NCBI GenBank assembly: GCA_030686995.1
Contig: CM060703.1
Coordinates: forward strand, 5,761,001-5,825,000
Direction of reading: 5' to 3'
Length of the DNA stretch: 64,000 bases
Source of the DNA: Artemisia argyi
Taxonomy: Eukaryota > Streptophyta > Magnoliopsida > Asterales > Asteraceae
The notes under the pieces were generated by a model. It had not been told where the DNA came from, did not search any database, and was given only the letters and a program-made list of their open reading frames with translations. Position 1 is the first letter of the stretch. Every line of letters starts with the position of its first letter. Both the position numbers and the translations under genes were made by a program. Shown piece after piece: positions 1-10,298 of the stretch.

Positions 1-468
1 TTTTATCTGTTTGTCACACTCTCATTCCATCTTCTTTGAATTCATGCAGAAACTCTAGCAACAGTATATTTAATGAGTGAAAAGTAAAAACCCTCATCAA
101 ATATATCAGTCACATTTCCTCCACAAGTAGTTGAAACCACACCTTGGAGACAATCTCCAAGGCCATAGAGATGGAGGAGAGGAAAAAAAACATAACCATA
201 CTGTGATAAAAGCTGAAACCAAATATTTATGGATTGGTTTCACTTATACATAAAAAACGAGCAAAACCAAACAATGCTAGCCCCCAAGTCATGTTTATTG
301 AGCAAAATGAAATACATGTCCCAACTAAACATTTACATATTGCAAAATCCAATGGCTAGGAACCATGGTTGACATGCGGCAATCTTTGTGAATACCCAAA
401 TCAGATCCCCTGTAACTGTTCACAGTATGGGTGTGTTGTATAATCTCACTACTTGATAACGTGACGTC
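1..468. other. Intergenic DNA, nothing recognised
   Basis: AT-rich sequence with no long reading frame, terminal repeat or RNA gene that I can recognise. Confidence 0.5.
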
Positions 469-485
469 CATAGTTCAATCTATTT

Positions 486-705
486 TTTTTTTTTTTTTTT
501 TCGAAAGGCAACCTTTTATAAAAAACAACACAAACAAAATACAACACAAGGCATCCCCCTAATTAATCAAGCCAATTAAGAGAAGGAGGACCCCAAAAAA
601 CTAAACAACAAAACTAACTAAACCCAACAAAAACTACCAAGAACTATGCTTTCACACAATCAAGAAACAAACAAACTGAAACAGGCCACATGGAACAAAG
701 AAACA
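486..705 (-). mobile_element. 5'-truncated LINE-type retroposon
   Basis: Read on the - strand, the insert ends in a poly-A tail, seen on the + strand as the T-run that begins near 484. It is bounded by a 17-bp direct repeat, catagttcaatctattt, at about 469-485 and 706-722. A long target-site duplication plus a poly-A tail is the signature of LINE-driven retroposition. No coding sequence survives. The bases before the tail, including gttgcctttcg, resemble the end of the LINE at 5072-5653 (gttgccgttc), so both may belong to one L1-like lineage. Confidence 0.75.
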
Positions 706-955
706 CATAGTTCAATCTATTTGAATGTCACCTAAAGCACCCTCCCATAAAACACATAATAACAAATCTAGTACACCAAAATAAGATATAACGACTAATT
801 AACAACGATAAAAAACACATGCAAAACATAAAACCAAACCAGATGTTGCATCTTTCTTAACGAAACAATGGAGTGGCCCGAGTTTCAATGGCCTACACAT
901 AACGCCCTCAGAGAGAAGCAAAAATATATATTGAATTTGTTTTTTTTACTGTTAT

Positions 956-1023
956 CCGTGGTCGTTTACACGCGTTTCTCTAACTCTACAACCCGTGGTC
1001 GTTTACACGCGTTTCTCTAACTC
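956..1023. repeat. Short tandem duplication, 31-bp unit
   Basis: A 31-base unit beginning ccgtggtcgtttacacgcg occurs at 956-986 and again at 993-1023, separated by 6 bases. It lies just beyond the 3' end of the O-fucosyltransferase pseudogene. Confidence 0.85.
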
Positions 1024-1042
1024 AACAAAACTGAGAAAAGAA

Positions 1043-2646
1043 CTAATGTTGTTGACACATGCAATCTGGTATGGGATAGGTATATATGGATTGTGTGTCT
1101 CCTTTCTCAACCTAACTTGACCTTGTCTATTCTTATGCGCGTTTTGTATAGCCCATTGAGAGCACCATATTTGGTCTGATAGTCTTCAAGTTTTTGTATG
1201 CTCGATACCCTAGCTGAAAAACAAGCAACAATGATTCATTTTATAATTTGTTAAAGCATCATACTTCATTTTTATATCAGAAACAAAAGGTCAAAAAGGC
1301 CTTTAGAGGAGTTGGGTTTGGGCCCACCAACACAGTTTTGTCCAAGTCTTTTTGAATTTGAATATGCTTCAGACCACATTCAACCCGTTTTCTTTATAAT
1401 TAAACTACATATTTGACCCGTTATATTCCTTAATCCTTATCAATAAAAGTCAACCGGACTTTATCCGTTATCAGCCTCTAAAGCAAAACATCCTATTTAT
1501 TTATTTTAAAATGAAAAAACAGATTTTTCAAAATCAGCAATTTTCTATAGAAATGTGAAGTACAAATGATGAATTATACATTTTTTCATCCATATCCGGA
1601 AATGACCTTATAATTCTCAAATTAGTCAAAAACTTCGAATATTTTTCACGTTAATAAGAAATGGTAGGTTTTCACAGAAAAAAAATGTTAAAAACTTATT
1701 TCAAAACAATTATTTTAGGTAAAACGTGTACTTTTTCTATTAGTTTTACATATGCACTTTTTACTGTTTTGTGACTTTTTGCCTTTTCGCAAAAGTTAAT
1801 TTTGTGAATGACAGGGTCATTTCCAGATATATCCAATTAGAAAGGTAGAGCTTATAATATGCCCCACAGCTCATTTAGTTAATTTTCTGTGTACTTATTC
1901 TCACTGATGATCTAAAATTCCTTTTTACAATAGATGAATGATGTAAACCTTACATACCATTGCATTGTGCATATTGCCTGGTGAAGCTGAAATGAAGATG
2001 TCCGTATGCATACTAACATAATAATCAACAGCCGCTAACAACGACGCTCTTCCTTCAACTTCTGCCCGTTCTTTATCAGATGCAAGGCTTTTTTTGTCAT
2101 CCATAAGTGGAAACAGTTTACGCAGTGCAGAAATTCTTGCCTCACCACCATATACCTGTTTCAGAGATAAAGCAAGCAGATTATGTAAAATTTGCTGGTT
2201 TCACTGTTTGAATTGCTAAAAACTCAGCCTTGGTATGGTTGATGTAGGTTAAAAAAAAGATTTAGTGTATCGTCTTTCTTGAAGTGTGATTTGACATTTG
2301 ATGGATGAGAGACATTATTTCTTTAAATTGTGCAAATTTAAACAAATAGTCAAATAATTCCTTTAAATCGTGTATGAATCCAAAAGTTGAATTTTTCCAT
2401 GGGGCGGATTAGATGTTACCTTGTGAGATGCAAGATAGACCCGTGTGTCATTGTTAAAACCCAAAGCATTCAAAAGCAGTCCAATTCTTCAGGAGCGAGT
2501 GGACATCGTCCCTGATGTCTCAATTCCTCATTAGTGAACTGAGTTTTCATCACCCTTCCCTGTAATATGACTTGGCGGTACTTTGCAAGTGCCAACTTTT
2601 CAGCTTTTCCACCACCAAAATCACAAGCTGAATGGGCAGCCATATC
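1043..2646 (-). pseudogene. O-fucosyltransferase family pseudogene, C-terminal exons
   Basis: Three - strand exons resemble plant O-fucosyltransferase-family (GDP-fucose protein O-fucosyltransferase-like, Golgi type) proteins. Exon 2420-2646 encodes DMAAHSACDFGGGKAEKLAL and GRCPLAPEE. Exon 1958-2155 encodes VYGGEARISALRKLFPLM and ISASPGNMHNAM. Exon 1043-1209 encodes YKNLKTIRPNM, HKNRQGQVRLRKE and YTYPIPDCMC. Splice sites are sound: acceptors at 2647-2648, 2156-2157 and 1210-1211, GT donors after 2420 and 1958. It is broken three ways. A one-base deletion near 2475 shifts the frame in the first exon. A stretch equal to roughly 20 residues is missing after RPNM, which also shifts the frame. A two-base CA insertion lies before the YTYPIPDCMC block. 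The N-terminal half is absent: F-box tail sequence begins about 300 bp upstream of the first visible exon. Confidence 0.85.
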
Positions 2647-2942
2647 CTGTTCAATAAAAATATTGTAAACAACATGTCCTTCATAGTCCCACAATCACCT
2701 ATTTGTAACTTATGCAAAAGCAATTGAGGTGGTAAGTGGCAATATGGGCTAGGTAACAGGTGAACCTGGTATACTTTTTGGTAGGGATTGAGTTAGGTTT
2801 GACCAGAACCACTTTTCGTCCACTTAAGAGTTAAAACATAACATAAATTGACCCATTCATAACTAAAAGAGTCTAAATTGCTACCACTAATGGATCAAAC
2901 AGTTCTTATGAAAAGCACATTCAAGTGTTTATAACCTCCTAA

Positions 2943-2999
2943 TACATGGAAACAGCACATCTGATTGATCAGCTAGAGCCAGATATCATTATTCATTAA
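2943..2999 (+). pseudogene. Orphan F-box gene 3' end (A/D type)
   Basis: The 57 bases encode the last residues of an F-box gene of the D type (YMETAHLIDQ...IIIH, stop TAA). The following bases to about 3157 match the 3' flanks of genes A and D. No body of the gene lies upstream. It is a remnant, probably left by unequal exchange or deletion in the cluster. Confidence 0.85.
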
Positions 3000-3162
3000 C
3001 AACGATGATGGTGCTATATTGCAGGGTGTTGAGATCAAGCTGTAGGTGTCACTTCTGTCTTTGTTATTCAGTTTAGTTTATGTTACTAGAAAAATATGTA
3101 TTTTAACATATTTGTAAGGGAATGTTGATGAAGGTGGTTTAGTAGTTGGTATCACTGGTAAT

Positions 3163-3216
3163 TCATACATGGAAACGCTACTTTTGCTTGATCAACCAGA
3201 TACTATCATTCATTAA
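3163..3216 (+). pseudogene. Orphan F-box gene 3' end (C type)
   Basis: This encodes SYMETLLLLDQPDTIIH and a stop, nearly the same as the end of gene C. Sequence from here to about 4330 follows the 3' flank of gene C (20493-21580) closely. It sits directly after the A/D-type tail, so two different F-box 3' ends are joined with no gene bodies. Confidence 0.85.
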
Positions 3217-4640
3217 AATGGTTGATGGCAAGGTGTCGGGATCAATCTGTAGGTATTACACCAGTCTTTATTATTGAGTTAGTTTATGTTACTAGAAAGA
3301 TAAGTGTGGACATATTTGTAAGTGAATGCTGGTGAAGGTGGTTATTGGTTTGCTCATATGATCTGTATTTTGATGTCACAACTAGAATATTATAAGCATG
3401 ATGATTAGGGTACATTGTGTTGAAAGTGAGTGATGATTCATTAATGAAATGGTTTAAGTTAACTATATTTGGGACGGTAGATTGTATACACTTGCTTCTT
3501 AAGTAGATGTTCTGAGTGGTGCACCTGTCTCCCCTGACCACAAGACAGCGGCACATTCTGCTGTTCCCCTTTATGGCATTCGTTGAGACTCATTGCATAT
3601 CTTTGCTGTCCTGCAACTTACCCAGCGTATTGAAGCAAGGTCTTTGATGGTCTTAGATGTTTGAGGAGGTTCCGTTTTAGGATGATACAGGAATTCTAAT
3701 TCGTTGTTTGGATACTCTCTTCAAGTATCTTATATTTTTGTTATGTAAACATGTAGTACTGATGTGTAGCTTTTCCTTTGATTAATGCTATGTATTGGTG
3801 CAAAGATTTTTACTGAAGTTATCTAAACAACTGTTCTTGTGTTTTCTGCAAAATGATGGCAAGTATGGGTGTTTATCGAATTATATGAACTGTCATTACG
3901 AAAACCGGGTCAGAATGGCCATTTTAAGACCTGTGTCAAACGGGTCCACACTGGTCAGGTCAATCCTACCTTTATCCCCATTCCATTATGAATTTTACTA
4001 GTGTAGCATTATAGAAGAAATGATAGGATGATATTGATATAGCAGTGAAGCTGAACTTATATAACTATCATGTGTTGTTATCAGTTGATCGCGGTCCTTT
4101 TTGGGCAGATTTCAATTACTGTTACCATATGCTCGATGTCAGCTGCGAGCCTGCAAACTATACAGCCAGATTGCATAATTCGAACCAACAAAATAAGAAT
4201 GCATATACAGATGATCACATTAACCTTAACAGAAACCGCATCGAACATAGAATTGCACCACCTATGTTTTACATAATAAGAGTAAGCATTTTATTTTATT
4301 TTTACAGTATAGGTGTTTTAGCACACAAGTGAAGATTGAAATCAATTGTCTTCTATAAACAACAAATGCTATTTCATGTTGCAATTAAACATAGTGTGTC
4401 TCATGATATAATTTATCCTTTTTTTTCCCTGCAGGCAAATAAAATTATGTTAAAACTTCAAAACCAGGTACAAATAAGGCCCCCAAGGCGGGAACGCCTC
4501 ATGATATAATCTATCCTTGAATATTAGATTTCATGTGAAAACATATCATTTACTAATTTCAACGCAAACACACCCATGTTAGAACAAGATGAAACGTTTG
4601 AAGATGTTAACAAGTGCAAACATCAGGACCAGGCATAAAG
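3217..4640. other. Paralogous 3' flank of F-box gene C
   Basis: No gene is seen. 3217-4330 aligns with 20493-21580, including the stretches around gcaacttacccagcgtattg and the 69-bp unit near 4110-4178, which is duplicated at the C locus. Short reading frames here do not resemble any protein known to me. 4560-4640 resembles part of 38590-38640. Confidence 0.7.
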
Positions 4641-4649
4641 CGTCTCATT

Positions 4650-5917
4650 TAGGGATGGCAACGGGGCGGGGCGGCCAACCACATCCCCAAACCCGATTAC
4701 CAAATTTCTCCTTAAATCCGCCCCGATCCCCATCGAGGATCTAATCGGGGCGCCCCGTTAGGGCGTGATAGTCCCCCAAACCCGCCCCGTATTAATCGGA
4801 GATCTTATCGGGGTGTCCTCTTTGGGTGCAATTCTCGACCAAAGCCGCACCATTTCACATTATTGTTATTTTCTGATTGTTAGCAATGACGAACCTATTA
4901 ATAATCAATTACAAACGATCCTTATTAAGTTTTCAACGATAGTATTATACATAAATAATGATAAATTATACCGCCAAAAATTAAAACTTAAAAATATGAC
5001 ACTAAACGAGTTTTTATAATCATAATTTTGCATTCTTACAAATATTAAGAAACTAACAATATTAGAGTAATTTCTTCCAAAAGAGGTTGTTGCCACTAGA
5101 TGGGTTAAATTTCTTCCCATCAAAATTAATATCTTCGCATGGAAGGTTAGTCTCGACAGGTTGCCTACTCGTTTAAATTTGGCTCACCGTGGAGTTAAGG
5201 TTAGTTCCTTGGACTGTCCGATTTGTTCTTTGGTTCATGAAAATTCGTCTCATATTCTGTTTAATTGTTCTATGGCTTTGGACATCTCTCGACTTATTTG
5301 TCGTTGGTGGGATTTGGGCTGGTCTCCTTTTGGTTCCTACGTTGAGTGGCTCTCATGGTTTAAGAATGTTAAATTAAGTTCGTCTCACAAAGAAATGTTG
5401 GAAGGGGTTTTTTATGTTGCGTGGTGGAGCATTTGGAACGTCAGGAATCAACTTCTTTTTGCTTCTCGGAAGCCTAGGAAGAATGTTCTTTTCGATGACA
5501 TAGTCGCTCGTTCTTTTATGTGGTGTAATGCTAGATGTAAAGTTTCTTTTTCTTGGGATAGTTGGCTTCAACATCCTAATTTAATCTATCTGTAATTGTC
5601 TAGCTTCTTGCTAGTTTTTTTTAATAAAGTTGCCGTTCAAAAAAAAAAAAAAAAACAATATTAGAGTAATATTTTTTATTACGTAAATACTAACAAAATA
5701 CTACTATGTATATAGGTATAGATATATTTGTATATGTATATATATTAATCAGATGGGGCGGGGCGGGGCGAGGATTCCCCGCTCCCCACCCCAAACCCGA
5801 TTAAAATCTTCGTTTATTCCCCAAACCCGCCCCGTAACCCGATTAACATGCCCTTCCTGCTCAAATTAGTTCGGGTTTCGGGTTTCCTCGTCGGGTTCAG
5901 GTTTTTTTCCATCCCTA
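4650..5917. mobile_element. Non-autonomous hAT-like element carrying a LINE
   Basis: The ends are inverted (TAGGGATGG at 4650-4658, CCATCCCTA at 5909-5917), and GC-rich ggggcggggcgg motifs lie near both ends. Direct repeats of aaagcgt at 4637-4643 and 5918-5924 may be the remains of the 8-bp duplication typical of hAT, although the left copy is 6 bases away from the terminus. About 580 bp of the interior is a later LINE insertion, so the original element was about 670 bp. No transposase is present. Confidence 0.65.
5072..5653 (+). mobile_element. 5'-truncated L1-like LINE, ORF2 C-terminus
   Basis: An open frame from about 5072 to 5595 encodes the tail of a LINE reverse transcriptase polyprotein: a region with RWVKFLPIKINIFAWK, then a zf-RVT-like cysteine/histidine cluster (CPIC, then H and C), then WWSIWNVRNQLLF. 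An AATAAAG signal near 5621 and a poly-A tail at 5641-5655 follow. An exact 17-bp target-site duplication, aacaatattagagtaat, lies at 5055-5071 and 5654-5670. It is dead on arrival: only about 175 C-terminal codons were copied. The long frame has stayed open, which suggests a fairly recent insertion. Confidence 0.9.
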
Positions 5918-6486
5918 AAAGCGTATGCATTGAAGGATTGCGTATAAAATACTGATGTACATAATTGAAACATTTGATCTTGTTGCCACAATTTGATGTT
6001 AATAAACTTATACGGAGTAGCTGTTGAGCTTAAAGAGGGCCTTGATGTCAAACTAGTTCGTCACTGGATACCCATGAAATTTTGTTTAGTAGTGTTAACT
6101 TTCGTAAACAAATTCTTGATTTCCCCCAAAAGCAAATACTCAATGCACCTCATTTGTCACATTAAAAAATAAAAAAAATAAAAAATCAAGGGTGGGAAGC
6201 TCTACAACTATTTCCGCCTCGAGACCACTTTGGCTTCACCAAGTCTTGCAATGTTCACTATTGAAGTTACCCATTTGCATCCGCGAGCATTTGAGTTTCC
6301 GTTGAGCGTACCACTAAGGCACTAACAATAGTTTTAGTTATTGTTAATCATATAGTATTTTGAATGTACCTATCTGTTTATAAGTTATGAGAAATGTTAA
6401 ATTAGTCATCTAGCAAAAGAACCATGTATTGTTAAGTTCAGTCATCAAGCTCTCAAATAACACTATGACAAAAGAGGTTCAATTTA
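5918..6486. other. Cluster flank sequence, no gene
   Basis: 5918-6140 resembles 38630-38770 and 22100-22200, the shared flank of the F-box cluster. 6140-6486 shows nothing recognisable. Confidence 0.55.
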
Positions 6487-7058
6487 CAGTAAAACCTCTA
6501 TAAATTAATAACCTCAAAAAAATTAATAATTTGTCCAGTCCCAACTTGAGACCAGTACAAATTTAGACCCCAATCGATAAAATAATAAGATAATAATTTT
6601 TTTGAAACTACAGTGTATATATATTAGTCCCAATGAAACTATAAATTAATAATCACTAAAAATTCCACATATATATGTATATATGTGTGTGAGAGAGAGA
6701 GAAAGATACACTTCAAAATCCAAAAATTGTTTAGTAAAAAATAAATCCGTAAAAATCTCATTATTGCAATAAAGAGTTGGTACGCTGTCTTCTTATACTG
6801 CAACAAAAAGTGTTAATTTTAATTTGATAAAATGTGAATGTGAATTCATAAAATATTAACCGGAACTTGTTTTCAATTTTATTTTTAGTCTTTAATGTGT
6901 ATAGATTGTAACTAGATATTATATTAGATTTGAAAATTTAAAGGTCATATGTAAAACCTCTTAAATTAATAAATTATTAATTTATCAATATAATAATATC
7001 TCGCTAAATTAATAAAATATCGCAGTCCCAACATTATTAATTTATAGAGGTTTTACTG
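6487..7058. mobile_element. Emigrant-like (pogo/Tc1-mariner) element
   Basis: The terminal inverted repeats begin CAGTAAAACCTCTATAAA and extend about 25 bp. A TA target duplication flanks both ends (6485-6486, 7059-7060). This terminus matches the Emigrant/Lemi1 group of plant pogo-like elements as I know it. At 572 bp it carries no transposase. A diverged relative lies at 53537-54161. Confidence 0.8.
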
Positions 7059-7253
7059 TATAGAGTATATAAAACTCATGTCTAATGTTTTGTCCATCAT
7101 TTTACAAATAAAACGCTTTTAATATTCACTTATTATCCTTTTATTGTTGTTAGCCACATCTTTTGACTTGCCCGTCATAAAATGAGTAATTTTTGTTACT
7201 TATAAACGAATTGGATTAATAATCTCTATCGAGATGTTTCAAAATAATTTTTC

Positions 7254-8598
7254 GAGTTAATGCCATTTTTCGTCCCTGTGGTTTGCCGGGTCAATCACGT
7301 TTAGTCTCTGCCGTTAAAATTCGTCAGGTTTGGTCCCCATGGTTTACAACCCATACGGGTTTGATCCCTTGACTGTTAATTCCGTCAGTTGACCGTTAAA
7401 ATTCTTGTTTGATGAGGCAAAATGACAAAAACGCCCTTATGGGTTGCAAACCACAGGGACGAAAAATGACATTTACTCTAATAAGTTTAATAATAAAAAA
7501 AAAAATAATCTAAAAAAAAATTGTAAAAAAAAAATTCTAAAAAAAAATTCTCGTTAAAATTATTATTATTATTATTATTATTATAAAAAAATTCTAAAAA
7601 AAAAAAATTTAATAAAACCTTACAAAAATGACATATATCCTGATTTCAAGAACAAAAAGAGTTACATATATCATAATTTCTAAATTACAAATACATTAAT
7701 CAATCAATTAATATAAAACCTTACAAAAAAGTTGTTACACTCATTTGTTTCATTTTCTACACTCATTTGTGATGGTGGGGCTGTTGGTGGTCGCCGGAAT
7801 CTGCTGCTGCTCGCCGGATTCTTGCTTTTCAAACACCCACCTTCAACATCAAAACCCACCACCAATCAATCTCCCTACTGCTACCACCATGAAACCCTCA
7901 CCGTCGCCACCAACCCCTCTCCCTACTGCCACCACCACAAAACCATTACCACCACCATGAAACCCTCACCGTACTTTCCTTCTTCCCTACCTACCCTAAA
8001 ATAACTCCATAACCACAACCTTAAAAAAACCCACGAATTTTGAAACAAGAATCTTTTAGATTCAAACTAAAAAAATCCCGGATCACCATACCTTCGCCAC
8101 CACTACAAAAACACATAAAACACAAACCCACACCCACGTTATCAAACCCACATCTCAGCCACCACCGGAAACAAATAAAGATACATTATAGTGGTCGGAT
8201 CTGGATCTGTCAATTGACCGCTGGCACTTGTGGTGGTGGTGGGTGTTGGCTTGGCCGGATTTTGTTGTAGAAAGAGAGAGGGGGTTTGTTTCAAGAATAT
8301 GGATTTTTAAGGTTGTGTTTCAAAATCCGGGATTTTTTTTAGTTTGGCCGGATTTTGTTGTAGAAAGAGAGAGGTTTGTGAGATGAAAAAGATAAGAAAA
8401 ATGTGGGGTGGGCTTAGGGTTGGTGTGAGACTATTTTAATCATATACTTAAAATGACGATTATGCCCTTGATTTAACAGTCAAGGGACCAAACCCGTATG
8501 GGTTGTAAACCATGGGGACCAAACCTGACGAATTTTAACGACAGGGACTAAACGTGATTGACCCGGCAAACCACAGGGACGAAAAATGACATTAACTC
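7254..8598. mobile_element. Mutator-like TIR element, 1345 bp
   Basis: Inverted repeats of about 126 bp (7254-7379 and 8473-8598) are nearly identical and begin gagttaatg. The flanks carry an exact 9-bp duplication, taatttttc, at 7245-7253 and 8599-8607, the Mutator (MULE) hallmark. No transposase is visible. The interior holds A-rich sequence (7485-7640), a C-rich stretch (7840-8160) that could be captured host DNA, and a repeated gccggattttgttgtagaaa motif at about 8254 and 8347. A second inverted copy of the terminus at 7440-7479 suggests a smaller unit, 7254-7479, nested at the left end. Confidence 0.85.
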
Positions 8599-8649
8599 TA
8601 ATTTTTCACTTGTTTCAACCAACCAAAGGAGACGTTAGTGAGTGAGGAT

Positions 8650-8928
8650 TAGGGGTGAGCAAACGACCCGAACGGACCGGACCGACCGAGACCGGACCGG
8701 AACAGACCGACCACATTCGGTCCGGTCCTCGGTCTAGGTTTTTTGGCTAATTTGGTAGTCAGTCCGGTCCAGTCCGACCAAAAAACCGAAAATCTTGTCT
8801 TTTTGGACCGGACCGATCGAAGACCGGACCGGAACGGACCAAACCAGACCGACCATATCCGGTCCCGGTTTTTACCTTAATTCGGTCTCGGTTTTTGGCG
8901 GTCCGGTCACGGACCGAGCTCACCCTTA
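8650..8928. mobile_element. hAT-like MITE rich in CCGGACCG motifs
   Basis: The ends are inverted (TAGGGGTGAGC and GCTCACCCTTA), and the interior repeats ggaccggaccg and its complement. The flanks share gaggat, which could be a decayed 8-bp duplication. The matching place at the D locus, near 22240-22260, lacks the element, so it arrived after the A/D duplication or was lost from D. Confidence 0.6.
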
Positions 8929-9245
8929 GGCCGAGGATAGTATTTGATTGGTTGAAAAGTATAGCAACCCCACTTTTTTTTTTTGTCCCAGCTGAACAAA
9001 TTTAAAAAGGAGGACGTAAGAATTTTGTTGATGTCTTCTTTAGATATATTTTGTAGCTAAATGTATAAAATATTTTTTCAATAAAAACCTTTTGAAATAC
9101 GCGTGAAAAGTTATCAAGTACGTACAAAGTGCTTGAAATAAGTACAGTAGTACTTAACAAGTGTGTACATTTTTCTTTGAGATAATATTTCATACACTAT
9201 CAAAAGCAACTCTCTCAAACATAACCACCAACATCTCCGGCACAG

Positions 9246-10136
9246 GTGAAAGTCATTTAACTCATAGCATTAATTTGTTTCTTTGGTTGTTAAATGATAA
9301 CTTCTTAATCCCCCTGTTTATCTGTTTTTTTTAAAACAACTTCTTAAATAATTATAATGATCCGTTTTTTTAGTTTATGTGCGCTAATTGTGTAAAATAA
9401 AAGCGAGTGTTGGATTATATGAAATTATATCAGAAGAATCAACTTTATCATGTTTATTTGTTTTCTTAAAAACTTCCTTCCTGGATTATATGAAATTATA
9501 TCAGATACACTTAGGTGTTTAATTAATTAATTGGGTTTGCTTAATTATTTTTAAAACTTCATTTCGACTATGATTAGGATCTGCGGGTAGCGCAGGCTCG
9601 GTGTTTCGTGGGTTTAGGCCCCTTTTGTTTTGGTTTCCGGTGCCCCGTTTTTCCTTTAGGTTTAAGCCCCATGCGTTGCCTGCTTTGCCTTAGCTTTAGG
9701 CCCCGTGTGTTGCCTTTGCTTTTGGTTTTTGGTTTTTGCTTTACCTTAGCTTTAGGCCCCGTGCGTTGCCCTGCTTTGCTCTATGTTGCTCCCGTAGGTT
9801 TGCTTGCTTGTCTCGGTGCTTTAGTTCTTTGTTTTGTTTGTGTTTTTGTTTGCATCTTTGCTTGAGTGCTTCTTTGCTTGTGCTTTTGCTCGTGCCCCTT
9901 GCCTCTTTGCCTTTCTTCGGTTTGTTTGCGTGTTTGCCGCTTTCCCCGCTCTCTTTTGTCTGCGTTTGCTTATTGTTCTCTGGCTTTTGCTCTCCTTTCT
10001 TTGCTCTCTCACCCGCACACCTGCCCTTGCCGGAGGTCTCATTGGAAGCAGCTCCCTACCTCGGTTTATCCTGGGGTAGGGGTATGATCTGTCTACATTC
10101 TACCTCCCTCATACCCTGCCCCGGCGGGATTGGGTT

Positions 10137-10173
<37 letters not shown>

Positions 10174-10222
10174 ATTTCGACTATGATTAGCTGCTGATAA
10201 GCACTTCTATTTTGATTTACAG
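9246..10222 (+). other. 5'UTR intron of F-box pseudogene A
   Basis: The proposed donor cacag|gtgaaagtc at 9246 and acceptor tttgatttacag at 10222 match the positions in locus D (22552 and 23243). The promoter-side sequence 9060-9245 also matches 22310-22551. The intron is larger than in D because of the retroposon at 9578-10173. Confidence 0.55.
9578..10173 (+). mobile_element. RTE-like non-LTR retroposon ending in (TTG)n
   Basis: An exact 17-bp duplication, atttcgactatgattag, flanks the insert at 9561-9577 and 10174-10190. Locus D keeps the undivided site near 23189-23209. The insert ends with a run of about twelve TTG triplets preceded by ggggtaggggtatgatctg and tgccccggcgggattggg, a 3' end I associate with plant RTE LINEs or SINEs that use them. 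The 5' part is T/C-rich and repeats ttaggcccc-gtgcgttgcc. Reading frames across it look like low-complexity artefacts. Confidence 0.8.
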
Positions 10223-10298
10223 CTAACGAGGATCTAATCGAGGAACAAAGCACCAAAGTTGGTGAAGCTTTTTGCCCAAATTTTAATCCCTAAAAAAT

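Noticed and set aside
3284..4332. Small frames in the 3' flank of the orphan F-box tails
   Set aside because: The paralogous flank at 20500-21580 does not preserve them as a common protein, so they look like chance.
7732..8270. Proline/threonine-rich small frames
   Set aside because: They lie inside the Mutator-like element, overlap in several frames and show no domain. A captured fragment is possible but no gene is supported.
9608..10197. Several overlapping frames of 70-150 codons
   Set aside because: They are leucine/cysteine-rich low-complexity translations of a T/C-rich retroposon and its (TTG)n tail, in all frames at once.
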